Assembly (NCBI GenBank): GCA_003194525.1
Contig: NBIV01000002.1
Location: forward strand, 496,001-560,000
Direction: 5' to 3'
DNA from: Gracilariopsis chorda
Taxonomy: Eukaryota > Rhodophyta > Florideophyceae > Gracilariales > Gracilariaceae
DNA length: 64,000 nt
The notes under the pieces were generated by a model. It was not told the DNA's origin. It did not search any database and was given only the letters and a program-made list of their open reading frames with translations. Positions 8,888 to 20,253 of this stretch are shown in pieces. How positions within the stretch are numbered: position 1 is the stretch's first letter; the number at the start of each line of letters is the position of its first letter. The translations under genes were made by a program, and so were the position numbers.

Positions 8888-10444
8888 ATGAACTGCACCG
8901 ACCATGAAGTAGAATGCTTTGTACCGCAAGTTATCCTCCTCGCCCAACATCTTCCAGCCACTTTACATTACTCCGAACACCTGTTTAGTCTAGAAACCGA
9001 CGTCACGCTCTTAAAAGAGACACATCGAAGAAAGATCCATCGTCTACCTCCCGCATCTCAACTCCGCTCTTTTGGAGCTCTTCGTGAAGATCTCATATCC
9101 CAAGACAAACTCAGGCTCACCGAGTACAGCGCCCTACATGGCCGCTTCTTGGAACACCACCAGTATCCCACATGTCTACAATTACAAAATCGTTACGCCC
9201 ATCTCATGCTCACTTACACCGGCGTCCAAACCTGGTCACCACGTTCCTATAATGTTGCAGTGTTGTTTCTCACTCGAGAGAGGTACATGGCCATCATCAA
9301 GTCCCAGATCATTAACAGTAACGCTCTGCTCGCCGCTTACATACCGACAAGCGAGGACGAAGCGGAACAATCCCTCTCTACCCCAACATCTGCCCCTGTT
9401 GCATCTCTTACGCCTATTATACCTGTCACGCCCACAACTCCTGTGTCGCCTTCCAATACCGACACTCAACCCCCGATTCGGCGCAAGAAAAGATGCACTA
9501 TAGACAAGCCTTACCGCGTGAAAATCTCAACAAGGGACCAATCCACAGGCCCTAGAAAGGTACTGCCCGGCCGCGTGGCGAAGAAGGAGCTCTCTTATGC
9601 AGAGGATCGCCTTTCTGACGAATCCACACTCGACATACAATCACCGGATCAAACGCCCATAACCAGCACTCCTAGGTATTCGGCTAGGCTTGATGTGGAT
9701 CGTGATGACACTATTCCCACATCTTACAAACCCACTACACCACGACCTCAGAGAAGATCTCTTGCCATCCACATCGCAGATGAACAACAGTGCAGCCCAT
9801 CTTCAATACCGCCTTCTTTACAACCTACACAACTATTTCAGACTCCTGCAGACTCTGCCTGCGCCCCCACAAGCAGACCCAACACCACACGTGCAACTTC
9901 GGACGAATCAACTACCAAATCCAGGCTTGATACTTACGAAAAACAACTTGGGGATGTTCAAACAATGGTCTTAAGTATGCACAGTATGCTTCATACAGCA
10001 AGTGAGAAGGTGCAGAACGTGGAATCTAGTTTCGACAATTTGAAGGAGAGTATCTGTAAGATTGAGAGCTTGCTGCAAGGTCCACTTCAAAGAAACCAGA
10101 AAACGCACTCGAATTCTCGGAAGAGAAAATTCGTACCAGAAGAACGGTCCCACTCCGATACCCCTCAGGAAAAACAGCAACGGACTGCCATAGAGCGCGA
10201 ATCGGAACGTATCGAGAATGGACCTACTTCGAAGAAACCGAACTCCGGCTCTGATACCGATTCCAGTTTCGCAAAGATCGACTTGAATGTGGTTGCAGGG
10301 AGTGGTTCCAAGGATCAGCAACCAAAAAATCCCTCATCGCAAAGAAAACACCCCAGTGATCAAGGAAGAGAGGATGGCTCAGTAATGTCGTGGCTCTTGG
10401 GTCTTTTTGATTTCCCTTTTGTTCGCAGAGAAGCGAGTGTTTAA
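8888..10444 (+). CDS. Orphan protein, probably nuclear, with coiled coil
   Basis: Predicted 518 residues; I do not recognise the family. Residues about 1-150 look folded (CTDHEVECFVPQVILLAQHL, ALHGRFLEHHQYPTCLQLQNRYAHLM, NVAVLFLTRERYMAIIKSQI). The middle is low-complexity, rich in Pro, Ser and Thr. It carries basic patches that could be nuclear signals (IRRKKR near residue 200, NSRKRKF near 414). A coiled coil lies around 335-395 (heptads in TYEKQLGDVQTMVLSMHSML and VESSFDNLKESICKIESLL). The C-terminus is short and hydrophobic (VMSWLLGLFDFPFV). The start is the ATG that follows a C/T-rich leader and begins the folded part; the open frame runs 35 codons further up without an ATG of its own. 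The frame is intact over 1.5 kb, which argues for a real gene. Confidence 0.6.
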   Translation: MNCTDHEVECFVPQVILLAQHLPATLHYSEHLFSLETDVTLLKETHRRKIHRLPPASQLRSFGALREDLISQDKLRLTEYSALHGRFLEHHQYPTCLQLQNRYAHLMLTYTGVQTWSPRSYNVAVLFLTRERYMAIIKSQIINSNALLAAYIPTSEDEAEQSLSTPTSAPVASLTPIIPVTPTTPVSPSNTDTQPPIRRKKRCTIDKPYRVKISTRDQSTGPRKVLPGRVAKKELSYAEDRLSDESTLDIQSPDQTPITSTPRYSARLDVDRDDTIPTSYKPTTPRPQRRSLAIHIADEQQCSPSSIPPSLQPTQLFQTPADSACAPTSRPNTTRATSDESTTKSRLDTYEKQLGDVQTMVLSMHSMLHTASEKVQNVESSFDNLKESICKIESLLQGPLQRNQKTHSNSRKRKFVPEERSHSDTPQEKQQRTAIERESERIENGPTSKKPNSGSDTDSSFAKIDLNVVAGSGSKDQQPKNPSSQRKHPSDQGREDGSVMSWLLGLFDFPFVRREASV

Positions 10445-10680
10445 CGCGGACTTAGGGACCTAGGTGCAAGTTATGCTTTACAGGTCGGCGAGGTTACCGC
10501 TAATCCTCAGAATAATGTAAAAGCCCTTGCGGGGTATCTTACATATCGAGGGGAGATTTCGCCATGGAGATGACACAGCGTGCTAAACTTTCATCGGTAG
10601 CGCATTGTATCATGAAATATTGGGTGCGGATTGTCAGTTTTGACATGCCGAACGCCGTAAGTGTGAACCTTTAACTCTTT

Positions 10681-12063
10681 CTAGAGACCGATATGCTGCA
10701 AGATGAGCTCAAATACATCCGTGGCTTGAATTTGTTCTCGACCCTTAACTAGCTCTTCTCGTTTCGTCATAAACAGCGCGCTTCTGTCACCCTCGTACTC
10801 ATTTCGCCCATGTGACCCCTTGACTAACGTTGCATCAAGTGGAATGAGGTCCATCAAGTAGCGAAATCCAAGCAGTTTCTGCCCAAGTCGGTACCCAGCC
10901 TTGAGCACTGGAAAGCGAATCTCAGGGTCTATGAACAATTCGACAGGATCGTATCCAGGTTTGCGATGAATATCTACACAACGAGCATAGTCCGGCGCAA
11001 CGCTATCATCCAGCCAGTGATAATATGAAAACCATGCATCCTTCTCTGCCACGGCGACGAAATCGCCTGCGCGGTCATGGTTTAGTCCGAACTCCTTCTT
11101 GCCACTTCCATCGAGAATGAATTCGACACCGTCCAATTTGCTCAGAATCTCGTACACTGTGTCCTTGGCGGAAGGGTCGTTAACGTATACGTGCGCAATT
11201 TGGTGATCCGCAACTGCAAACGCCCGCGAGGCACCTGCGTCAAGTTGTTCTAGACCGTGCTCGATACGAACCTGAATCAGACCTGCCTCACGAAGTGCGC
11301 GATTGATGTACACAGGTCGCGAAACTGGCACAATGGCATACTCGCTCAGTAATATGCATTGCACATCGCGCCCTTCGAAGAAAGTTACGAGCTCTTTGAC
11401 AAGATCATCAATCTCTGTCAGTTCTTTGGCAATCAAGTCAGGTTCGGGCCCTACCTTTTGCTGGCTGTAATCCAAGTGCGGCAAGTATACTAAGTGTAGA
11501 GTTGGGCTGTATTCAGTCTCCACAAACTGTGCGCTTTTGGATATCCACTGGGAAGAAGCAATGCTCGATTTGGGACCCCAGAAGTTGAATAGGGGGAAGT
11601 TACCCAGTTTCTGTTTCAGGGTATCGCGCAGTTCGGCAGGATGAGTCCATATGTCCGGATACTTTGCTCCGTCAGCTGGATACGTTGGTCGTAAAGTGAC
11701 TGAGTAGTCGGCAGAGGAGTACATATTATACCACCAAAGGGTGTTTGCCACGGTGAAAGTATTGGAAGCGTCTCGCTCTCTAGCTTCTTCCCAAATCTTT
11801 GGGGCTTGAACGAGCTTGTTAGACTGTTTCCAGAACTTGACCTCACAATCTTCTCGCGAATACCAGCCGTTTCCGACGATGCCATGGTCTTTCGGTAGCT
11901 TCCCTGTAAGGTATGTGGTCTGGGTAGTTGTGGTAACTGCTGGCAGTGTTGCCTTGACCGGTAGCATCGCGTGATCCGAGAGGTAGGTGGCCAGAAACGG
12001 CGTGTGCTCACCGATGAGATGTGGGGAGAGGGCGACAATGTTTATGACTGCAGTGCGATTCAT
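10681..12063 (-). CDS. Alkaline-phosphatase-superfamily phosphodiesterase, EboF-like
   Basis: Predicted 460 residues of the type I phosphodiesterase/nucleotide pyrophosphatase group. The nucleophile region is clear (LPAVTTTTQTTYLTG then DHGIVGNGWY, about residues 40-66; the catalytic Thr is one of T44-T47). Metal-site motifs follow: VADHQIAHVYVND, and GSHGRN near the C-terminus. LLSEYAI stands where many relatives have SDHG, and the usual N-terminal metal Asp is not obvious in NIVALSPHLIG. Both traits, with LWWYNMYSSADYSV and YPADG, match from memory a bacterial subfamily that includes EboF of the ebo cluster. The substrate is unknown. The first in-frame ATG is at 12063, but the frame stays open to 12180 and a 3'-splice-like CTCTACAG lies there, so a spliced 5' exon encoding a targeting peptide is possible. 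Confidence 0.8.
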   Translation of the reverse strand: MNRTAVINIVALSPHLIGEHTPFLATYLSDHAMLPVKATLPAVTTTTQTTYLTGKLPKDHGIVGNGWYSREDCEVKFWKQSNKLVQAPKIWEEARERDASNTFTVANTLWWYNMYSSADYSVTLRPTYPADGAKYPDIWTHPAELRDTLKQKLGNFPLFNFWGPKSSIASSQWISKSAQFVETEYSPTLHLVYLPHLDYSQQKVGPEPDLIAKELTEIDDLVKELVTFFEGRDVQCILLSEYAIVPVSRPVYINRALREAGLIQVRIEHGLEQLDAGASRAFAVADHQIAHVYVNDPSAKDTVYEILSKLDGVEFILDGSGKKEFGLNHDRAGDFVAVAEKDAWFSYYHWLDDSVAPDYARCVDIHRKPGYDPVELFIDPEIRFPVLKAGYRLGQKLLGFRYLMDLIPLDATLVKGSHGRNEYEGDRSALFMTKREELVKGREQIQATDVFELILQHIGL

Positions 12064-12562
12064 GTTTAGGCGATGATGCTTGTCTGCGAGCACGGGACGA
12101 GGGCGAGCGTGATCGGAGCGAGTGGCGTGTACAAGGACGGGCAGACTGGGAGGGGTCCCTGTAGAGGGTGGTAATGCTCAAAAGCAGCATTCACCGAAGA
12201 TCCGTGAATAGGGCAAGAGCCGAATCGACAGCACATAGCTGACGTACAGTGCGCGAAACTCCTTTAAGCACACCCACGCGACTGCCCATAAAGGCGTTTC
12301 AAAGGTGCAAGCATGACACTAGTCACGCTTGCATAAGGGCAAAACGGGTGCCCAAAACGACAGTGGTTTGTATTTGACGCAGTTCCGTTTCATACGGAGT
12401 ACAAATTAAAATCATACAGCGAAATAGGTTTAAGCACGCGAAAAAGGTTATGACACATGTAATAAAACTGCACGCCTTTATTGTTCTAGTACTTTGTAGC
12501 TTTGTACGTGCCCGAAGTGCTCTTGAACCGATCGGGATACATAATGACATTTTTTAGCTAAA
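12064..12562. other. Spacer between phosphodiesterase gene and retroelement
   Basis: Upstream flank of the minus-strand phosphodiesterase gene. No gene of its own is supported. Its left part (to 12180) may hold 5' coding sequence of that gene if it is spliced. Confidence 0.4.
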
Positions 12563-15500
12563 CTAGGGCGAATTGCCATATAACCCGTGATAGGATGATG
12601 TCAAGCGCCCTTGGAAAGGTAGAGGGTGCATTTTCGAGACCGAACGCCATTCTGAGGTAACGAAATAGCCCCATGTCGAAAGTAAAAGTTGGTTTATCCC
12701 GGTCAGATTCGTCAACTTCGCATTGCCATTAACCACTATTGGCATCCAAAGTAGTGAATACCACTGCATCTCCTAGCGAGTCTCTGCACACACCCATTCT
12801 TGGTATAAAGTAAGTAGTCCGGACTTTCATTGCTTTAAAACGGCGGTAATAGACGCATAAGCGTAGAGCGGCAAGCATTTTTGGCGCACGTACCACCGTA
12901 CTTGCCCATTCTGCGAACAAAGGCTCTATTACACCCGCACGCAGTTGCTTCGTTACCTCTTCTCCTTCAAGTTCTCTCTTTTTCTGTCCTGCATGGTAGT
13001 GCATCTCGAATCTGGGCTTTGAACCTCTCTTCAGCTGTATGTGATGTATTGTTATTGAGATAGACTTCAATTGTCCATCCCACATGTCTGCAAACAGTTC
13101 AAAAAAAGTCAACAATTCTTTCCCGTTCGGTTCCATATTCCTCTCCTATACGGACTCTTTTTGCCCAATTATCAGCTCAGACAGTGTCGGGCTTTTGATC
13201 CAGCTTGGTTTGAAGGCGACTAGCTCCCCCACCCATAGGTTCGTCGTCCTAGAGAAACGTGAACGGAGAGATTAAGGCAACCAAGACGGGCATCGCACGT
13301 CTCACAATAGATTTTTTTGCCAGAGGGATGGGTGTATGTCCGAAATTGGAGATGGGTACTCGGAATGACCGCTTTGATAAAAGTTCCATAACGCCATTGG
13401 CCATGAGCATCAGACGCTTTTTGACTGTCTTCGGATTAAGTTGGAGGAATGAAAGTCTTCCAACATTGGCGGTTACTTGAACTTCCGCTTGGGTCATAGA
13501 CGGTATATTAACCGCTCGTGCTACTCGGATCTTGTTAGATATCGAGTTGCCCGTTGTCGGAAAAGACTCGTGAACGTTATTGACTTGGAACCGTGCGGTT
13601 GCTGAAAGTAGAGCAACCCGTGGGGAGTAATGGAAAGCAACTTGTTTCTGATGCGAATATATGGCCGGCACGTGCTTTTTGATGAACTTTGTTCCCAATA
13701 AGCATGGTGTGGCTAGGTTTTTAGAAAATAGGAAATGGTCCCACAATCCCAAGTTACCTATTCGGATAAAGAGGAGAATGACGCCCAAAGTCCGCATACG
13801 GTTCCAAGAGGCATCCAATACATTCAGGTGCGACTTCGTTAGCAGATTTGACTGTCATCCGGGCAGAATAGCGATCACATGGATAAGGTTTGGTCCCAAC
13901 CCGGTGTCCAAGACGCCGGAGACCGGAAGTTGTACCTGGGAGTCGAGGCCGACCGAAAAAGTACTTTGTAATGTGCTCTGATGTAAAGCATTATTGGGTC
14001 GGTTGTAGGCTTTCGGTGTGAGTCTATATGGTTGTTTTTTCTTGGAGTCGGCGGTCCCGAATCGGATTTATTATGAGGCCACTCGGTCTTCTTATTGAGG
14101 CTTTCTGGCCTCGAGGGGTGGGTCGCCTCTATGCACCCTCCGGGTAGTTTTCGGGCGTGGATGATGTGTCGTCGCTCACCACCTGGACTGACTGGCTTTG
14201 TATTCCTGTTCGGGCTTGAGTTTGCGTTTGAATCTGAACTTAACTCTGACGCATACCCACATTAGCCCGTGCGGAACCGGCGTTGTTAGCACTACCGGAA
14301 CGGCTTCTTGGGAAGTTATAATACCCTTCCTCTGGGCGTAGGGTATAATTAGCATCCCGTGCGGTCAAAAAGGCAGCACGTACCTCCGGTGCTAACATCT
14401 TGCAATGGTCCGGTTCTCGGAAAAGGCAAACCCGGCACGGTTTGTCCAATAATCGTGTGTATATGGGTGCGGCACCTCTTGCTGGTGTGGCAAACGGAAC
14501 CACCCGGAAGGAATGAGACGTACTGGAGATTGATGTATTGGGAGGGGACGGTAGGCTGCTACCGCTTTCGACCGCGAACACCTGGCCATCCACTACTTCT
14601 GAATCATTTTCATCTGAATCGGTCTCTAGGCTCACCACTCGTGAGCGTGAGCCACAGCACTGAGTTTGCAGAGAGTCCGTGCGGACCGCCTGCCATCTGG
14701 CCGCACGGTGCGTGTTGCCGTTCGGTTCATCGTATCTAGCTAGCGCGTTCAGCTCCATATGCAGGTGAGATGTCAGATGATTTCTGACTTTTGCACCGTA
14801 TGGCCAGCAGCACGTTCTCCACAAACATGGACTTTAAACGTCAATCTGAGAAAACGTTCCCACAACGGAGGGTCTTATCCCAGATCTTCTAGGCGAATTC
14901 CGTTTCGGACACACTCGAAGATTGCCGATAGTTCGTCACATCGGCGTATGCTTCTGCGACAACCTCGTCGGTCGCATACGTGGTCAGGAGAAATTTGACC
15001 ACTTCTGGGTACGTGCACAACGTTTCCCGTTTACGGACATCGACCGCGTCGGGTTCTCCCGTTATACGAGACCGAACCAGCCCCTGTGCCACTCTGGTCA
15101 GATAAAAACTGGAAGCACCAGGATGAGTCCCTCTGTCATCCTGTTGTGGTTACATGCGGTCTTAAACTGCTGTAAAAAGCCCAATACGGCAATGGGGTCC
15201 GACCCGGAGAACGGGCGCCCCTTGAGCTCGACATCCAAGTTCTTGTGGTAGCGGCCAACCTTTTTGGCCACTGGGGCATCGTACCATGCAGAATTCTTGA
15301 AAAGACGATATGACCTGTAGTCAACCGCCTTCTTAACAGGTCGTTAAGGGGCTTCAGCCGCTTAAGCGACCGTTTCCCCGAACGATGATGCATATCCGGC
15401 GAGTCATCTCTCGCTTCTTCGTCCGAATCGGAGTAGTCCTATTCGGATTCTGATGTTTCCGTTCGGTCTGTGTCTGAGTCCGAACAGTTCCTTCTGCGGT

Positions 15501-16320
15501 TGCGGTGGGAAGCCTTCTTTGTGCCACGTTTTTTGCGATCCAAACCGAACGGTTTGCCTCAGCAGCCCCATCTGTCGCGGCCCAAGCTCTCATCATCGGA
15601 GCTACTAGCGTCAGGCTCTCCTTTCGGACCTAGCTGACTGGAGTTTGCCGGTAGATAGATCGTGCGGGAATTTATTTTCTCATCCCCTTCCAGAATACTT
15701 GTACCGGAATCGAAGGCGGATACAATGCCCATATGGTTGATTTGAAACTTTGGAAGTGTCTGGGCGAAGTGGTATCCCCCAGATAGCGGCTGATGTGTCC
15801 TACATAGTTGGAATTCCGTGCAGTCGAAGCTTGGCTGAAGGCATGATAGCACTTCCTTGATTACCGTGCGGACTGTCTCAGAGGCCTTTAGCTCCAGTAT
15901 CTGGGGATTCCGATGTGCCAAATACTCTTCGACCGCTACCAAAACCCTTATTTCGAGTTCCGTGCGGACAAATACAGACAAGTGGGTCTGGATTCGGTTC
16001 CCTAAGTCATCAAAGCCTATATTTCTGATCAATATGTCGCTTGAGGACGGGGCTGCACCAGTACATGCTGTTAGGAACTGAAGTACCGGCTGTCCGGGCG
16101 GTTTAGAGGAATACCGTGCTGCACTTGCTTTGCGAAGAAACAACTCCGGGTTTTCCAGGACGGACGGCTGAAGTGCCGGGGCACTCCTAGTGCTTCGGTG
16201 TGAGGCCGAAGCGGCGTCAGAGACCACCGCCGAAGCATTCTGAGACTCCGTAACGGGCTGGGCTGTTTGTCTGTCGTGCAAACCTTTCTGACTTGGTGGT
16301 TTCGGAGTTCTGGATTCCAT
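12563..16320 (-). mobile_element. Broken Ty3/gypsy-like retroelement (internal part)
   Basis: Minus-strand fossil. Parts in order from its 5' side (high coordinates): gag start at 16320; gag core near 15.0 kb (pattern YPEVVKFLLTTYATDEVV and YRQSSS); a Cys/His knuckle-like stretch near 14.4 kb (CRVCLFREPDHCK); an aspartic-protease-like region near 13.3-13.8 kb; and the first part of reverse transcriptase at 12.6-13.1 kb (LRAGVIEP, VVFTTLDANSG). It is broken, with roughly ten or more interruptions, so it is old. I could not find a matching LTR pair. Confidence 0.7.
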
Positions 16321-17060
16321 TATCGGTCCATGATTGGTCTTTTAGGTCGAAAGACGCATGTGGGGAAGTGCAATGCTTCATGTAGGGTGCTGATGGGTCG
16401 GACGTACCGCAGAAATCAGTGGAGGATATTCCTAGAAAGCCCGGGTGGAAGATGGGCTTGATGATCCAAAACGGTAGAAGTCAGGACATGCCGTTTGAGG
16501 GCTGCGGAACCGGATGGGCAACTGCGCCAGGCGTGGTCAGGGAGCACGTGTAGAGCGCTGGCGGTCGTTTACCGCTATGGGTTTACCGTGCGGGTTAGTA
16601 GAACAGGCTAGTGGGCAGTCTGTATCGCCAGCTAGAACAAGATACTAGTCCGTTTAGTGGGATGAAGTCTAGCTTCACTGAGGGTGGAGGCGCTATCTCC
16701 ACGGGCTAAGTGGAACCACGACGTGCGCCGTATACTACCCTCTCTACTGTATATTAATAATAATAATAGGTGCCGCTCTACGCAGTAGGCATCTCAGCCA
16801 GCAACAGTACATCCCTATTCTGCCCAATATTCCCCCACGTGTCGCTTGTCACTTCTACCGTTCGGACACGTGTGACCTACTCCAGATTCCCGGTCTTTCC
16901 GTGCGTCAGGTGCAGTCCTGTTCACCTTTCCTTTCCCCCTCTACGACGTCTCCTTCCTGATATCCCCCACCCTATGCCCGTATGTAGTAGTCCGTACGAT
17001 CGCTCTACCACACATACTGAAAAACCGTCAACGACATGGGAAGCAGCTTTGCGACTTTTC
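16321..17060. other. Possible LTR/leader of gypsy-like element; not resolved
   Basis: Lies immediately 5' of the gag start of the minus-strand gypsy-like element, where its LTR and primer site would be expected. It has a short TAA/ATT-repeat near 16,755 and C/T-rich sequence to the right. No second copy is visible in the window, so LTR status is unproven. Confidence 0.3.
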
Positions 17061-17067
17061 CTTGACG

Positions 17068-19218
17068 ATGAAGACGCTCAGCCATCAGCGGGAAGAGTAT
17101 GGTAGATGCTACGTAGCTGACTTCCAAAATATGACGCACAATCACTCTCCTGAAAAAGATAATGGAGGGATTAGGCATGTATCTCCGAAGATGCGATCAG
17201 AAGCCGTGCAAATGGCTAATATCTTGCATATAAACCTTGAGGACACCTTACGATATCTGTCCAACATGTATAGAGTCCCTGTCAACGCGCGTTATGTCCG
17301 TCAAAGCGTAGACTACAACAGGTCTGTTGCAAATCCGAAGGATTTAGAGAGCACTAAAGTTCTAGAGAGACTCATGTAACTTCATGAAGAGGACCTGCAG
17401 AACGAATTTTCCTTTACGTGCGATGCACAAGGTCGGGTGACCTCCACGTTCTGGGCTTTAAAAGAATGGATTGTAGATTATAGAAGGTTTGGGGTGGTCC
17501 CAGGGATATCGGTTAATTGTAAAGCAATTGGTAATCGTTACGACTTTCTTCTGTTTACGATAACCGGAAGGGCTAATGATGGCTTTATGCTTATATACTT
17601 CATGGGGTTCATGGCTGGGGAAACGGAGGAGGAATTTGTGCACATGGTAACAAGTTTCAGGTCCATGATACCCATCTCTCCTTCACTTCTTTGTATGGTT
17701 CAAAGTACTGCCTGCATGGTAGCCACTGAAAGAGTGTTTGGCACATCCTTCATCTGCTTAGATGAGTGGCATCTAAACAAAAATCAGATGGATAGCGTTA
17801 TCTCTTGGTGTGCAACCATCCGCGGTCCACAAAGATGTGACGATATGTCTCGGGATCTCTTCAATCTGCAAAGGTCTCGCACACATCGCATTCCCACTAA
17901 CCGGCGTACTGAGCTCCAAAGAACATTCTTTGGAGGCTTAACTGACACAATACCTTCTTGGTATCGGTATCTATACATCAACCGTCTACAGCTTCTTGCC
18001 GCTTGGTTCAGAATTGCGGCAGTTCCACATCTGTACCTTTTTCAGGGTATAGGATACACAGAATCGTCAAATGCTGCTTATCGAGCATATGTGCTGTAAA
18101 AAAAGGTTTCTTTCTCCAATATTCCTCTAGAAATGAAATCTTAAACGACAAAGAGAGCAGCCGAACGAAACGAAGCTCGTTTGCGCGCTCTTTCCCCAGT
18201 CAGCTCCCGCTTACGATCTATTAGAGAATGTCATATACCAATTCCACCGGAGATACTTGACGAAAGTATTCTGGATGATACAAGTTATGGCCTTCACAAG
18301 TTCAAAGAGCTGATTGTCGTGAAGGTCAAAAACTATTTGGTCTGCAATGCCCCAGTTCTTTGTCCAACGAAGGTAGAATTGGCTGAGCTCAGCCTTGAAG
18401 AAGAAACCTCTATTAGTGCTATGGCCTCTTTCGAGCTCAGTTGGACCGTCCACTTACTCTAAAAAGTGCAACACCCTCCACCTTCCGCAAAAAGACGATT
18501 AGAAGTCCTTTTTGCAAGGCGTGAAATAGATGACGAAGACGGTGAGGATAGTGAACTGCTTGTCAGATTCGACTGTCGAAAATCACCATCTATGAATTCC
18601 CTGTGTCGGCACATAATGAGATGTACCATGTTGTACGGAGAAATACCTGAACTACAACCGGACGTCAACGAAGTCTTAGATGAATATGCTGAGCTCTACG
18701 CCCTGTTTGATGACTATTGGAAGGTAGATTCGAAGCAATTTGAGTACCCCAACGTATGTGTACATCAAAAACAAGCTTCGGTTCTCGATATGATGAGACT
18801 GAAAGAAAAGATGGACACAGAAGATGTAGAGAGCGGCGAAACATACGAGGATATCGATCAGTTTCTAAAACGACCCTCAGAGAGAGAAGTACGCACATGC
18901 GTGAAAAGGTCTAATTCTCAAGCGCTATTAGACAAAATCAAACGAGTGACTTCCAGTCCCAGTCTATATGCCGAAGATTATTTCCAGCAAGTGCTTCAAA
19001 CGGCCATCCAGAATTACAACGAAGGACAAATTCTACCTTTCACAACCTTCAAGACATATGAACATTTTAAAAATCCTGAAAAAGAAGTTGGAGATATTCA
19101 ATGGTCAAATGGGCCTATTCCAGTAATCAAACCTCCAATCAAGGCTAATGTAAGGATATTGAAGCGTAAAAAAAAGGCTTCACAGAACAGTTCACTGCAA
19201 AAAAAATCGCGTAACTAA
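17068..19218 (+). mobile_element. MULE/FAR1-type DNA transposase relic
   Basis: A single reading frame runs for about 2.1 kb and resembles Mutator-like transposases. It has a zinc-site-like THNHSPE near the start, then a MULE-type core: DFLLFTITGRANDGFM, GFMAGETEEEFVHMV and EWHLNKNQ, the last matching the C.WH..KN block of MULE/FAR1 proteins. A charged C-terminal region with basic runs (ILKRKKKA) ends at the TAA at 19,216. Inside this frame I count four stops, all TAA, at 17377, 18097, 18142 and 18460, and no frame change. I could not identify terminal inverted repeats or a target duplication. FAR1-derived host genes are the main alternative, but the stops argue for a dead transposon. Confidence 0.6.
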
Positions 19219-19922
19219 TGGCGATGATTTTAACGATCACTTGCAAAGGCAATCTTCCAGAGCCGCAGAATCATCGAGGACAGAAATCAATGAAGCAATA
19301 GAAAAAGCTCTTCACATCTTCGTAAAGCACGAAATAGGTAGGATGTAGGTAAAACATTGCTACAGATACATCAAATGTTGACTGATCTTATCAACAGAGT
19401 TGAACAACGTACTTATAACGAAATAAAACTTTCAACTGGGTGCGATGTGTGCTTCAAAACTTATGATAAAGTAGAGTTGGTGGCGTCAATAAACGAAAAG
19501 CATAGAAAAGAGCCACAGAGAAAGGGAGAGAAGCAACGGAGACGCGATGGGAGGGGATTTGTGAATAGTATAGTGCGTGCCATTTCGATTCTCTTCGACG
19601 ATGCGCGAAATTCTTGCTTAGTAAGTGGATTATCTGTATCCAAGTCATTGAGCTACAAGTCAGCAGATCTTGAACCCCACGCTATCATAGGCTGTGCATT
19701 ACACGTTGCTCTATGTGCCCATGTGCCCCTAAAAGCTGAGTCACACATTTTGGACCTCACTACCGGATTGGCTGCAGGTCCTAGGTCAGCTACATCGTGT
19801 CGATTCGGCTCATGCCCGTGAATAGTGTAATGTCAACCTAGACACCCCTCAGAACCTTTTGTATTAAGCCTAACCCTAATCACGGTGTGTCAACTGACGA
19901 TATCTCCGATGGCGGGTCCTTT
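19219..19922 (+). other. Coding-like remnant after the transposase, then spacer
   Basis: Directly after the transposase frame a coding-like stretch continues one frame over (EINEAIEKALHIFVKHEI, about 19,285-19,340), with another near 19,380-19,450. These may be the transposase C-terminus or a neighbouring remnant. The rest shows nothing I can name. Confidence 0.3.
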
Positions 19923-20253
19923 TGCGCTGGTACGGCGATAAGCATGCTCCTAAAGATGTAGACCGAAAACGGTAATTAGAACCTGTAGGGGAGTGTGGAG
20001 TACGATAGTTCGTAGAGTCAGGATAGACTTAGAAAACCAGAGCTGTCAACAGCCTCTGTGAGCAGCTGGAATGCGGGCAACCGTATGGTTCTTTACGGCT
20101 TATCTTCTACTCGTCTGTCTTACTACTCCGAGGGTAGAGACCAGTGTGGTGTATTAGCTCGTCAAAATAAATTTTCTATCTACCAGACCGGTCGCTAAGA
20201 TTCCATCCGTGCGGGACCTCACGTGAAAGTAGGCCTACAGCCACACATTCACA
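19923..20253 (-). repeat. LTR of copia-like element (3' side)
   Basis: Matches 25868-26205 along its length in the same orientation, including the shared block TAGACCGAAAACGGTAA and a shared stretch around GAGGGTAGAGACCAGTGTG. The right edge abuts a purine tract read on the minus strand. The left edge is approximate. Confidence 0.7.

Noticed and set aside
12008-12190. Separate small gene upstream of the phosphodiesterase
   Set aside because: It overlaps the phosphodiesterase start in another frame; its Arg/Ser-rich peptide could at most be part of a spliced leader and cannot be shown from sequence alone.
17068-19218. Nuclear genetic code with TAA read as an amino acid
   Set aside because: Other genes in the window (SNARE, UbiA, orphan at 8888) end at TAA at the expected place.
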